Origin: an uncultured Bacteroidales bacterium
GTDB lineage: Bacteria > Bacteroidota > Bacteroidia > Bacteroidales > Tenuifilaceae
Length of the DNA: 64,000 bases
Direction: 5' to 3'
Assembly: GCA_937926785.1 (NCBI GenBank)
Contig: CALBBQ010000005.1
Location: forward strand, 62,001-126,000
In this document: in pieces, positions 9,828-17,811 of the stretch
How the letters are laid out: every line of letters begins with the position of its first letter
Numbering within the stretch: the stretch's first letter is position 1
Program-made: the position numbers and the translations under genes
Notes under the pieces: model-generated
What the model was told of the DNA's origin: nothing
Databases searched by the model: none
The model's input: only the letters and a program-made list of their open reading frames with translations

Positions 9828-10337
9828 TTACTGTTTAGTCTTGAGTAGCTCCTTCTCAATTATTTCTTTGAACATTTGCTTGGTTTCTTCGGGTGTACGT
9901 GCAATACCCGATGTAGCAAAAGGCTTACCATTCATAGGAAAGAAAATGAAGGTTGGAATGCTTTGGATTCCGAGTTCAGCAGAAATTTGCTGCTCAGTTT
10001 GGGTATTTACCTTATACACATAAATTTTCCCATCGTATTCCTTTGCAAGCTCCTCAAGAATTGGGCTAGCTATTCTACAAGGGCCACACCAGCTTGCCCA
10101 GAAATCTACAATGGCTGGTTTATCACCAAGATACTGCATGTTTTCCTGTCCTTTGGTGTAATCCAGAATTTTAGAAAGGAAAAAATCGCGGGTAATATCA
10201 ATGGCATACTTATCCTTAACATTTTTGGCTCCATCAACTGGTTCGCCTTCAGACTGCTTGGCCGAAGTTCCGTTACACGATCCCAGTGCAACCATGGTTA
10301 CCATCAGGATCGGAAAAAAGGCTGCAAGTTTTCTCAT
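9828..10337 (-). CDS. Thioredoxin-fold lipoprotein
   Basis: Periplasm-facing or membrane-anchored thiol:disulfide oxidoreductase. With the ATG at 10337 it has 169 residues: a lipoprotein signal ending ALGS-C21, a spacer of about 45 residues, then a thioredoxin domain with active site W83-C84-G85-P86-C87 and the cis-proline in SIPTFIFF. The WCGPC motif is typical of reducing thioredoxins and the fold is complete. The frame opens six codons earlier (10355), but that start would give a longer pre-signal region. A gene for a small ferredoxin lies 45 bases upstream on the same strand, separated by a weak hairpin. The substrate is not indicated; cytochrome maturation or general envelope disulfide reduction are the usual roles. 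Confidence 0.88.
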   Translation of the reverse strand: MRKLAAFFPILMVTMVALGSCNGTSAKQSEGEPVDGAKNVKDKYAIDITRDFFLSKILDYTKGQENMQYLGDKPAIVDFWASWCGPCRIASPILEELAKEYDGKIYVYKVNTQTEQQISAELGIQSIPTFIFFPMNGKPFATSGIARTPEETKQMFKEIIEKELLKTKQ

Positions 10338-10370
10338 AGGTATAATGTTTATCATAGTTTCTTAACAGAA

Positions 10371-10388
10371 GGGTAGATAGTTCTACCC
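10371..10388 (-). terminator. Hairpin at the ferredoxin stop codon
   Basis: GGGTAGA/TCTACCC stem with a 4-base loop. The TAG stop of the ferredoxin lies in the 5' arm. The following tract is only TTCTGTTAA, so it may attenuate rather than fully terminate transcription into the thioredoxin gene. Confidence 0.4.
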
Positions 10389-10601
10389 TATTCTACTACC
10401 ACTTTCGGCAAAAGTAAAGGCTCCATAACCACAAACCCTCACACACAAACCGCAATTCTTGCAGTTTTCTTTATCAATTTCAGGGGCACTGTTCCAGCTA
10501 TGCTGCTTAATTGCTCCCGTGGGGCAGTACCTAACCACCGGACATGGGTGGTTTTGAGGGCAACGTGATTCATCAACAACAATAACGCTCATAATGTTCA
10601 A
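10383..10601 (-). CDS. Small ferredoxin-like 4Fe-4S protein with atypical first cluster motif
   Basis: Predicted cytoplasmic electron carrier of 72 residues (69 if the ATG at 10592 is used). The second half holds a canonical CKNCGLCVRVC motif (CxxCxxCxxxC). The first motif is C-x5-C-x5-CP (CPQNHPC...YCPTGAI), so the protein has seven cysteines in the two motifs rather than the eight of bacterial 2[4Fe-4S] ferredoxins. PTGAI after the third cysteine is the usual ferredoxin turn. A second full cluster could form only with a non-cysteine ligand. A TATTTTTG -7 box (10616-10623) precedes it. Downstream is the thioredoxin gene, so a redox relay is possible but not shown. Confidence 0.8.
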   Translation of the reverse strand: MNIMSVIVVDESRCPQNHPCPVVRYCPTGAIKQHSWNSAPEIDKENCKNCGLCVRVCGYGAFTFAESGSRIG

Positions 10602-10615
10602 TCATGTTTACGATG

Positions 10616-10623
10616 CAAAAATA
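10616..10623 (-). promoter_or_regulatory. -7 box of the ferredoxin promoter
   Basis: The minus strand reads TATTTTTG, an exact TAnnTTTG match 14 bases before the upstream ATG of the ferredoxin. No -33 TTG at normal spacing was found. Confidence 0.5.
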
Positions 10624-10799
10624 ATATATTTTTATATATAGATATGTTAATTTATGTTGATACTTGACAATCCTCTTAATAGATGTACAGTTTCAATAAA
10701 ACATACAAGAAGGAACAAATTATTGGATTCAAATTCTTCTTCGTTTTGCTCTTTTGCTGTGTCCGCAAGCCCAATCATTGCAATTCCTATAAAATAAAA

Positions 10800-10821
10800 A
10801 AAGGAGGGTAACCCCTCCTTT
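10800..10821 (-). terminator. Rho-independent terminator after the lipoprotein gene
   Basis: A perfect AAAGGAGGG/CCCTCCTTT stem with a GTTA loop, followed on the minus strand by TTTTATTTTAT, lies 29 bases past the lipoprotein stop. The stretch 10624-10799 between this and the ferredoxin promoter shows no gene or repeat that I can recognise. Confidence 0.85.
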
Positions 10822-10850
10822 ACTTTGTCTTATGACGTCTGGCTCCAATA

Positions 10851-11678
10851 TTACCTTCCGCCTCTTAGCTTAACCTCATAGGTTTTGCCATTGACTGTTA
10901 CGTAAGCTAAGTTGTCGCAGTCGCCATTACCATAATCAATTGTGGCTTGCTTATCGCCAATTGTAATATCAACAATACCCTGAACAATCCACCGGCAAGC
11001 GAGCTTAAACATCAAAGCGCTCTTAATTTGATGCGTATAGGTATATCCCCTACGATTCACTCCTGTTGCTGCTCCCTCAAGTGTGTAAACATCATCCCAA
11101 ACATTGTAAGGGGTGTTATATCCGCTTACCCAAGTACGGGTTCGCTCAACAGTACGAGTGTAGGTTGTTCCATCGGTAAAGGTAATCTTTCCGTTGGTTA
11201 GGGTAATCTGGTAGGTATTCTCGGCGGTTTTCCGAATCACCTTGGTCCCTTCAATTTGGTTACCATTAATGGTGAAATTCTTAAAGGTAATGGTACGCTC
11301 AAACTCTGCACCATTGTACTGACCACAGGTGCGAATGACTATGATACCATTCTTAACCCTCTCATAACGCGCTTTAGGGTTAACATACTCATTATAGATA
11401 ATGGTATCAACCCGGCAGTTTCCATCCCACGAGGTTTTGCGGGTACGGGTGCCTGTTTCGGCAAGGCTGGCAAACATCATTTCGGATCCCTTGCTGTCGT
11501 CAGTTAAAGTTAGATCATCTACTTCGGTTAACACATCGTCAAAGTAGCTGTCCACATCGGAGTCCTCTGCTGCCTGAGTAATAATCGGATCTTGGTCATC
11601 GTCCTTCTGGCACGAGGTGAAACTGATTGCTGCCATCATCATAAGGCTAGCAGCAAAAATTAAACTTGTTCTTTTCAT
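10851..11678 (-). CDS. Hypothetical lipoprotein in a FecR operon
   Basis: I do not recognise the family. The 275-residue product has a lipoprotein signal with the acylated cysteine at C23 (SFTSC), followed by an acidic linker (KDDDQDP, EDSDVDSYFDD, DDLTLTDDS). The remaining ~200 residues are rich in alternating polar and aromatic residues with repeated Thr-Arg-Thr patterns (TRTRKTSW, YTRTVERTRTW), suggesting an all-beta domain on the outer leaflet. It begins 39 bases after the orphan fecR gene and ends at a strong terminator, so the two probably form one transcript. The FecR link suggests an envelope-state sensor or a target of that switch; this is inference. Confidence 0.75.
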   Translation of the reverse strand: MKRTSLIFAASLMMMAAISFTSCQKDDDQDPIITQAAEDSDVDSYFDDVLTEVDDLTLTDDSKGSEMMFASLAETGTRTRKTSWDGNCRVDTIIYNEYVNPKARYERVKNGIIVIRTCGQYNGAEFERTITFKNFTINGNQIEGTKVIRKTAENTYQITLTNGKITFTDGTTYTRTVERTRTWVSGYNTPYNVWDDVYTLEGAATGVNRRGYTYTHQIKSALMFKLACRWIVQGIVDITIGDKQATIDYGNGDCDNLAYVTVNGKTYEVKLRGGR

Positions 11679-11717
11679 AGCTGTAAATTTAGGTTAGACA
11701 TAATGATTTTTGAAAAA

Positions 11718-12593
11718 TTACATATTAGTGATTACAATTATTTCGCCATTATAGCTCCATTTTAATCCGAGCGGAATACACACAAGGTTGAGTGCCTCGT
11801 CTATGCTGTTTCGTTTAAAATATCCGGAATACAACTTGCTCGAATCTACTTCAAGGAAAATATCTACATCGAACTGACGTTCAAGTTCTTCTATCACATA
11901 ACCCAAAGGGGTGTTATTAAAGAAAAACTCGTTGTTAGCCCAGGTTGGCTTTGCTGCAAGTTCAGCTGTTTCAGCCATTTTTACATCTAAAACATATCCC
12001 ATAGTTCTGGCCTCCATTCCTTTTGTAAGCAAAGTTTGAGCTTTACTATTTGTGGCAACAACTTTTACTTTCCCCTCAAAACAGGTGACCTTGACCACAT
12101 CGCCGCGGCTGTAAATATTGAATACGGTTCCAAGAACAGTTGTCGTTGCAAATGGTGTTAGTACCCTAAAACGATTCCCTTTTGTAACTTCAAATAAAGC
12201 TTCGCCCGTCAAGGTCACACTTCTATCAATAAACCAGCGGTTCTTGTTGAATGAAACCCTCGAATCGGCATTCAGTTGAATCCTGCTGCTATCGGGTAGG
12301 TAAACCACACCGTGCTCTCCTCTGGCGAGTTGGACAATAACGTTCCCCTTTCTATATAGGTAGATGTACGATGATAGCAATGCTATGGCAAAAATGGAAG
12401 CGGCCACTGCAACCCGCGCCAACACGGTTGGTATAGTTCTTACCTTTGCTACGCTAGTCTGCTTACCTCTTTCCAATCTATCAAAGATCGAATCCCAGAC
12501 TTCGAAACGAGTTTTCCCTTCAGGCATCCTATAGCTTTCGAGAAGCCTTTCTACTCCCTCTGGAAGATTGCCTATGTTTTCGTTACGAAGCAT
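11718..12593 (-). CDS. FecR-family anti-sigma factor, no sigma gene alongside
   Basis: Inner-membrane anti-sigma regulator. From the ATG at 12593 it is 291 residues: a short cytoplasmic region of about 70 residues containing FEVWDSIFDRLERGK, one transmembrane segment (VAVAASIFAIALLSSYIYLY), then the periplasmic FecR domain (ARGEHGVVYLPDSSRIQLNADSRVSF, LTGEALFEVTKG, VLGTVFNIYSRGDVVKVTCFEGKV) and a C-terminal STN-like domain with FFNNTPLGYVIEELERQFDV. The frame reads 30 codons further upstream, but that extension is unlike the family. No ECF sigma gene is adjacent; the only one nearby (17193-17720) already pairs with its own FecR. Downstream lies the unknown lipoprotein. Confidence 0.88.
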   Translation of the reverse strand: MLRNENIGNLPEGVERLLESYRMPEGKTRFEVWDSIFDRLERGKQTSVAKVRTIPTVLARVAVAASIFAIALLSSYIYLYRKGNVIVQLARGEHGVVYLPDSSRIQLNADSRVSFNKNRWFIDRSVTLTGEALFEVTKGNRFRVLTPFATTTVLGTVFNIYSRGDVVKVTCFEGKVKVVATNSKAQTLLTKGMEARTMGYVLDVKMAETAELAAKPTWANNEFFFNNTPLGYVIEELERQFDVDIFLEVDSSKLYSGYFKRNSIDEALNLVCIPLGLKWSYNGEIIVITNM

Positions 12594-12737
12594 TTGGTTT
12601 GTTTTTACTACTAATACAACCCCGTTTAAAAACACCCTACCATTTTTTTCATAAAATTGATATTGACTATCATTATGCCTCACAACACGTTACAACTCAA
12701 CCTGAAAAATCCCTACAAATTTCTAATCATACACACG

Positions 12738-12766
12738 TTTGATTTATAGAAATAATTATACTTTTG
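12738..12766 (+). promoter_or_regulatory. Promoter of the MaoC-like gene
   Basis: TTTG at 12738-12741, a 17-base spacer and TACTTTTG at 12759-12766: both Bacteroidetes boxes at consensus spacing, 19 bases before the ATG. Confidence 0.8.
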
Positions 12767-12785
12767 TGAAACTTTTTATTTAATC

Positions 12786-13616
12786 ATGGAACAGCAAGTT
12801 GTTTTTTCGGAGTCAATGGTGGTAAACTTTTGCCAGGCAACAGCCGATGATAACCCTATACATGATCCCAGCTACATGTATGCCCAGAACAAAGGGGTTG
12901 TTGTGCCCGGAATGCTACTTTTCTCTACTATAATCAACTTTCTGCATCAACAGACCAGCGAGCTTTACAACTACTACCGTTTAATTTTTGGTAATGTAAT
13001 TTGTGCTAACGAAAAGGTTGACCTGGGTTTCGCGCCAAACAGGGAACATCCCAACATAAAATACCTTTTTGCCATTAACGGACACGACTCCTTTTCGACC
13101 AAGCATGAGCGATCAATTGTAAGTAAATGTGGTAATGCTCCAAGCATTGATGCAAACGGAGTTGACCGAAAACTAAGCTACCAATCCTCGCAGCTGGAAA
13201 CTTTTAGAAGGCTAACAAATGGGGTTAACCGTTCGCTATCCGATTTCCTATTCACCATTGCCTATGCCAGCGCTGCACTGTTCAAATCAATACGCGAGCC
13301 ACTAACTGAGGTTGAAGAGGAGATAAATAGGTTGCTGGATAAAACGATAAACCCAGTTCAGGTCTCACCTTTCTACCAAACCCTGGAGATTTACAGAACC
13401 CACTTCGATTCAGAACTCGGTAATGAGGGAGTAATTGATTATAATGTTCGGTTTGAACGAGAAAAGCAGAATAAGGTTTACGTGGCTCATGTAGTATGCT
13501 CACAGAACAGCAAGGTTCTTTACCACTCCACATATAAGCTGGTGGCCATTCCCGATAAGCTAATCATGAGAATGGTAAAAGGTGTGGATCAAATTATTGC
13601 GGAGTTACGCATTTAA
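12786..13616 (+). CDS. MaoC-like double-hotdog dehydratase/thioesterase
   Basis: 276 residues. The N-terminal hotdog carries the hydratase-2 motif: FCQATADDNPIHDPSY, with the Asp and His of the DxNPIH active-site dyad, followed by GVVVPGMLLFSTI. This is the pattern of (R)-specific enoyl-CoA hydratases and FAS dehydratase domains. The C-terminal half (from about residue 190) is consistent with a second, non-catalytic hotdog. Substrate is probably an acyl-CoA or acyl-ACP; nothing nearby belongs to fatty acid metabolism, so the role is open. It has its own strong promoter and sits alone between two FecR-containing operons on the other strand. Its TAA overlaps the convergent receptor's stop within the palindrome TTAA. 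Confidence 0.75.
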   Translation: MEQQVVFSESMVVNFCQATADDNPIHDPSYMYAQNKGVVVPGMLLFSTIINFLHQQTSELYNYYRLIFGNVICANEKVDLGFAPNREHPNIKYLFAINGHDSFSTKHERSIVSKCGNAPSIDANGVDRKLSYQSSQLETFRRLTNGVNRSLSDFLFTIAYASAALFKSIREPLTEVEEEINRLLDKTINPVQVSPFYQTLEIYRTHFDSELGNEGVIDYNVRFEREKQNKVYVAHVVCSQNSKVLYHSTYKLVAIPDKLIMRMVKGVDQIIAELRI

Positions 13617-16258
13617 AACTTCACATTGAAGTAGAGTGTCGGTGTAATGCTATAGCCATAGATATCATGGTATTCGATGATAGATCGGCCCTGGAGGTAA
13701 TCTATCATGGGGGTTGCGGTTAGAGCATAGGGACGTCCCAGAATATTTTGGCGGTTATATGCATTGAACACCTTTATCCCGAGTTCGATGTTGCCATGTG
13801 AAAAGATTTTAGCCTGATAGCTTAGCCCCAAATCGAGCCTGTGGTATGGGACAAGGCGGCTTGAGTTCTTTTCGTACTCCGGTGAAAGAGTCAGGTTGCT
13901 GAGTAGCAGTAGTTCATCCCAAGGCTTAGGTGTGCCGTAAATCCAGGATCCAACCGCTCTCCACTTTCGCCATTTATAGATACACACTGTTTTAAACTCA
14001 TGCAGATGATCGTCAAGGGCAAAGTACTCATCTCCGCCGTTAAGGTTCGATGACTGGTTGAAGGATTGGCTGAGAGAGTAAGAGATCCAGCTCTCAAGAC
14101 TTTTCCACGATTTGCGGATTAGCAAATCGAAACCAAACGAACGGCTATCGAAGTAAAAGATTCTGGATTGGTTAACAAACTGGTTTCCTGTTGTGCGTTT
14201 TATCACGTTTTGGATGAACGATAAGCCATTGGTCTCTTTTACATACCCCTCGGCATCTATGGTTAGTCCATTGCTATTGTATGCAAATCCAGCAATCAGG
14301 TGCTTTGATTTGACCACCGGGTACCGCCCCCCATCGGAAGCTACCCAAAGATAGCGCACACCATTGCCGGTAACATAGATTCTGTTTACAAACTGGTTGT
14401 AAAGTCCTGCTGCAAACTTAAGATCAACTTTAGCAGTTGGGCTGATCACCATCTGGAATCGGGGTTCAAAGTAGTAGCTATCCGTTAGGTTATGGTAGTT
14501 TAGGCGTCCTCCTATATTCAATGATTTTAAGCCCTTTGTTTTGTATGAAATTTGCATCCAACCGGTGTAAAGCGCTGAGTAAAAATAGTTTTGCCGAATG
14601 GTGTCGGTTATATAAGTTGAATTTACAGAGTGCTTATACTTTTCATAAATATCAACATCAACCAGGTTGCTTTGCGCACCTAACTCCAGGGTAATTTCGT
14701 TAGTTAGGTTTAGTAGTGCATTCAGGTTAGCCGAGATATCGGAGAGGTTAGTTTTTGTAATGTACTCCCGTGCAATGGTATCAACCACCATCTGAGCAGA
14801 TCGTCGTTTAAGGGTGCTATCGGCATGGGTAAAATCACTTTTGAAATCGGATAGCCCAAGCGTAAGGTTGTGGTAAAAGCTGCTCCCCCACTGCCGTGCC
14901 CAACGTAGGCCTGTTCCCCTATTTCCCCACAGAGCATTTTCCTGCACAAACGGAGAGGTTGATAGGTGAAAATAGCTTAGCTGATCTCGCCCCAGGTAGC
15001 CTGTTGCAGAAATTACATCGTTCTCCGAGGGTTTAATACTTATTTTGGCATTGGCATCATAGAATTTATATGACGGATCGTTGGCATTAGAGCCAAAAAC
15101 CGTAAAGCTCTGCTTCCCTAAGCTGAGGTCAGATGCAGCGCTCTCAAACAGGTTTAAAAACTGTGGGGAGCGATAAAAATCGGTGTAGGACCTCCGGGCC
15201 GAGAGGATGAAAGAGGTATGCCTGCTCAGTGGACCTTCTAGAGTAATATCGCCTGCGAGCTGATCGGAACCGATATCGGCACATAAACCATTCTCGTTAC
15301 CGGTTTTTCCGGTTATCTCTATAACCGAGGAAGCTCTTCCACCCCATCGTGAATCGAATCCGCCACGATACAACCTGACATCCTTAATGGCTTTGCTGTT
15401 CAAGCTGGAGAATGCTCCAAACAGATGATCGATATGATAAATGGTGAAGCCATCGTAGGATATCAGGTTTTTGTCGGCAGGAGAGTGGCGAACCAGAAGG
15501 CCCGATAGCGATTCGGTAGTACCATCGACCCCCGGAAGCAGCTGGAGGGGGGCCAAGATATCAACTCCTGAAATGCTTGGAATATCAGCTACACTTTTAG
15601 TGTTTATAACCATTTCGCCGGGGCTATCGCCTGTGGTTACCATGGGAAATAACTTCTTCACCACTTCCACATCGGGCAGCCTGAAGGCTTTGGGATCGAG
15701 CTCAACAATTAAGGGTTTCGCACCTCCCTCTATTCGGGCAACCCGCAGCTGAATGGGTTCAAACCCTAGATAACGAACCTCGATGTTTATCGTATCGCTT
15801 TTTACATCGGCAATTGAAAAAAAACCATCGGGGTTGGTCGTGGTCCCGATGCTCTTATCAAGAATCCGAACCGACGCATAGGGTAAGGCTTCGCCTGAAA
15901 CACGATCCCTGACAATTCCCTGGATAGGTTTGGGTTTTTCCTGTACCAACTCCCTTCGTTTTAGAACGTAAACACCCGCCAGCACAATAAACTCAAAATC
16001 GGTATTTGCAAGTATCGTCCTTAAAACTTTCTCAGGTGAATCATTCCTAAACTGGCCTGTAAAACTAATTCCCGCTAAGGCGATGGGATCGAAAGCGAGC
16101 TTGATGTTATACTTTGATGAAAGCGATGATAGTATTTCGGTAAGGGGTTGGTTAACGTAGCTCTCTGAAATTTTCGTCTTTTGTCCAAATGCCTGTTGAT
16201 GGATTTGGAATAGTAAAACCAGCAAAATGGTTATACGGATATGTTTTACCCCCCTCAT
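13613..16258 (-). CDS. FecA-like TonB-dependent receptor with STN signalling domain
   Basis: 881-residue outer-membrane transducer. After a signal peptide (to QQAFGQ) comes an STN domain (about 27-105: ISESYVNQPLTEILSSLSSKYNIKLAFDP), which relays ligand occupancy to FecR. Next is a carboxypeptidase-like beta-sandwich (about 113-195: IQGIVRDRVSGEALPYASVRI), then the plug (ISGVDILAPLQLLPGV, LIVRHSPADKNLISYDGF-type region) and a beta-barrel to the C-terminal FNVKF. It lies 50 bases downstream of fecR2 in a sigma-FecR-receptor order, so it is both the sensor and a likely target of the sigma factor. There is no SusD partner, which makes a polysaccharide substrate less likely than a siderophore, metal complex or peptide; the ligand cannot be told from sequence. 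Confidence 0.9.
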   Translation of the reverse strand: MRGVKHIRITILLVLLFQIHQQAFGQKTKISESYVNQPLTEILSSLSSKYNIKLAFDPIALAGISFTGQFRNDSPEKVLRTILANTDFEFIVLAGVYVLKRRELVQEKPKPIQGIVRDRVSGEALPYASVRILDKSIGTTTNPDGFFSIADVKSDTINIEVRYLGFEPIQLRVARIEGGAKPLIVELDPKAFRLPDVEVVKKLFPMVTTGDSPGEMVINTKSVADIPSISGVDILAPLQLLPGVDGTTESLSGLLVRHSPADKNLISYDGFTIYHIDHLFGAFSSLNSKAIKDVRLYRGGFDSRWGGRASSVIEITGKTGNENGLCADIGSDQLAGDITLEGPLSRHTSFILSARRSYTDFYRSPQFLNLFESAASDLSLGKQSFTVFGSNANDPSYKFYDANAKISIKPSENDVISATGYLGRDQLSYFHLSTSPFVQENALWGNRGTGLRWARQWGSSFYHNLTLGLSDFKSDFTHADSTLKRRSAQMVVDTIAREYITKTNLSDISANLNALLNLTNEITLELGAQSNLVDVDIYEKYKHSVNSTYITDTIRQNYFYSALYTGWMQISYKTKGLKSLNIGGRLNYHNLTDSYYFEPRFQMVISPTAKVDLKFAAGLYNQFVNRIYVTGNGVRYLWVASDGGRYPVVKSKHLIAGFAYNSNGLTIDAEGYVKETNGLSFIQNVIKRTTGNQFVNQSRIFYFDSRSFGFDLLIRKSWKSLESWISYSLSQSFNQSSNLNGGDEYFALDDHLHEFKTVCIYKWRKWRAVGSWIYGTPKPWDELLLLSNLTLSPEYEKNSSRLVPYHRLDLGLSYQAKIFSHGNIELGIKVFNAYNRQNILGRPYALTATPMIDYLQGRSIIEYHDIYGYSITPTLYFNVKF

Positions 16259-16308
16259 CGTGCAATCAAAATATTTATATCAGTATTACAACCCGATTGG
16301 TTAACTCC

Positions 16309-17196
16309 CTACCTAAAAGTACATACCGTAGAATCGGAGCTAATCGAATAGGTTAAGCCGGTTGATAGTGAAATGATATCGAGCACTTCGGTTAGCGTGT
16401 TCGCCGGAACTGTTCCTGTAAACAAACGCGACTCCGGGTTAAATCCTTCTGCTTTAATAGATATTTTGTAGTAATCAGAAATTTCTTCAAAAACTTGCTG
16501 GAGCGATTGTTCAATAAAGTAAAACTCCTTGGTAACCCAAACAGGTTTCGCTATTTGTTTTAAACCTGCACCCACTGAAACCCATTGGTTACCTTTTCTT
16601 TCAATTCCTTGCCCCTTGGAGAGGCTAATCGATTCCATTCCTGAAACCTTCAGCTTAACCGAGCCCTCAAAACATTTAACGGTAAAGAGGTTGTTACGCG
16701 TTAAAACCGAAAACTCAGTTCCGGTAGCTTCAACTTTTTGACCCCTTGGGTCAGATACAACAAATTTACCTCTACCCTTTACCACCATAAAGTAAGCCTC
16801 ACCTTCAAGGGTTAAATTTCTGTTCAACCATCCATATAAGTGGGAGTATTGTATCCATGAGCCCTGGTTTAGATAAATCGATGAACTATCGGGGAGCGAA
16901 ACCTTTATGCTTTGCGCAAGCGGTGCATCAACTCTCACAGCGCCGGTTAATGCCAGATAGCCCGCAACAAGAAGGGTGATGGCAACAGAGGCAGCCATGG
17001 CGATAACTAACATTTTGGTCCTTTTGAATGGAACTAATTTTGGGGTAACCGTTTGCTGCTTTTCGATGTTTTTTAGTAGCAAATCCCACGCCTCATCCTT
17101 ACTCCTACGTGAAGGAGGCACCGACATGCCGTCGAGCCCGCTGTGGCCTGAACTCAAGCCATAACCATTCTCGCTTTTATCCCTTTCGTGGCTCAT
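16309..17196 (-). CDS. FecR-family anti-sigma factor paired with the ECF sigma factor
   Basis: 295-residue inner-membrane protein. Cytoplasmic N-terminus with SKDEAWDLLLKNIEKQ, one membrane helix (MLVIAMAASVAITLLVAGYLAL, about 64-85), periplasmic FecR domain (SIKVSLPDSSSIYLNQGSWIQY, LEGEAYFMVVKG, GTEFSVLTRNNLFTVKCFEGSVKL) and C-terminal FIEQSLQQVFEEISDYYKISI module that contacts the receptor's STN domain. Its ATG overlaps the sigma factor's TGA (ATGA), giving translational coupling and matched stoichiometry. The receptor gene follows after 50 bases. Confidence 0.93.
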   Translation of the reverse strand: MSHERDKSENGYGLSSGHSGLDGMSVPPSRRSKDEAWDLLLKNIEKQQTVTPKLVPFKRTKMLVIAMAASVAITLLVAGYLALTGAVRVDAPLAQSIKVSLPDSSSIYLNQGSWIQYSHLYGWLNRNLTLEGEAYFMVVKGRGKFVVSDPRGQKVEATGTEFSVLTRNNLFTVKCFEGSVKLKVSGMESISLSKGQGIERKGNQWVSVGAGLKQIAKPVWVTKEFYFIEQSLQQVFEEISDYYKISIKAEGFNPESRLFTGTVPANTLTEVLDIISLSTGLTYSISSDSTVCTFR

Positions 17197-17720
17197 ATCT
17201 TGTACCCAAATTTTTTTCTCAGCACAGCCAACGCTTCTGACATACGTTTTTCAATGGCTTTAACACTTAACCCAAGGCGCTGGGCAATCTCTTCATAAGT
17301 AAGCCCATCAATCCGGTTCATCAAGAATACCTCTCTGGGTCCATCGGGGATTGAGGCGAGCGCATCTTGTAGCTGACGGTTAAGCTGCTCCATTCTAACC
17401 ACCTCATCGGCACTATACCCTCCAACTGAAAACTCTGTTTTTTGGGAAACCTGAAAGTTGTATACCACCTTCAAATGCTTGTAATGATTTCTAATGATAT
17501 TCCCCGCAATGGTGTAAAGCAAGGCTTTCACGGTTTCGTCCTTCACCTTGCCACGCATATCCCATAATTTAAGAAATACTTCCTGAACGATATCGTCTGC
17601 TAAGTCCACATCCCCTGTTTTGAAGTAGGCAAAATGCCTGATGCTTTCGTAGTATAGGTCAAAAACACTACGGAACCATTTCAGTTCTTGCGGGGTATAG
17701 TTTCCTGCTGGAAGGGTCAT
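17193..17720 (-). CDS. ECF RNA polymerase sigma factor (RpoE/FecI type)
   Basis: 175 residues from the ATG at 17720. Region 2 includes FYESIRHFAYFKTGDVDLADDIVQEVFLKLW-type sequence (DDIVQEVFLKLW is the core-binding/-10 signature), and region 4 has IPDGPREVFLMNRIDGLTYEEIAQRLGLSVKAIEKRM, a helix-turn-helix reading the -35/-33 element. There is no additional anti-sigma domain. The frame extends 13 codons further (17759), but that would include the -7 box. It heads the sigma-FecR-receptor operon and would activate the receptor gene upon ligand binding. Confidence 0.95.
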   Translation of the reverse strand: MTLPAGNYTPQELKWFRSVFDLYYESIRHFAYFKTGDVDLADDIVQEVFLKLWDMRGKVKDETVKALLYTIAGNIIRNHYKHLKVVYNFQVSQKTEFSVGGYSADEVVRMEQLNRQLQDALASIPDGPREVFLMNRIDGLTYEEIAQRLGLSVKAIEKRMSEALAVLRKKFGYKI

Positions 17721-17739
17721 AATTACGATGTAGTACTTA

Positions 17740-17747
17740 CAAATGTA
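17740..17747 (-). promoter_or_regulatory. -7 box of the ECF sigma operon
   Basis: Minus-strand TACATTTG, an exact TAnnTTTG match 19 bases before the ATG. This is a housekeeping-type box, so the sigma operon need not be autoregulated. Confidence 0.55.
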
Positions 17748-17761
17748 ACAATTTTGCAAAT

Positions 17762-17790
17762 AAAAAAGGGCTACCCTAAGGGTAACCCGT
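17762..17790 (-). terminator. Terminator of the rimP-nusA-infB operon
   Basis: GGGTTACCC/GGGTAGCCC stem (one G-T pair) with a TTA loop, then TTTTTT on the minus strand, starting 22 bases after the infB stop. Confidence 0.85.
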
Positions 17791-17811
17791 TATTTTGAGC
17801 AGTAGAGCTGC

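Noticed and set aside
12594..12683. 30-codon upstream extension of the orphan FecR as a remnant sigma factor
   Set aside because: The residues show no sigma region 2 or 4 resemblance and there is no room for a sigma gene before the divergent promoter.
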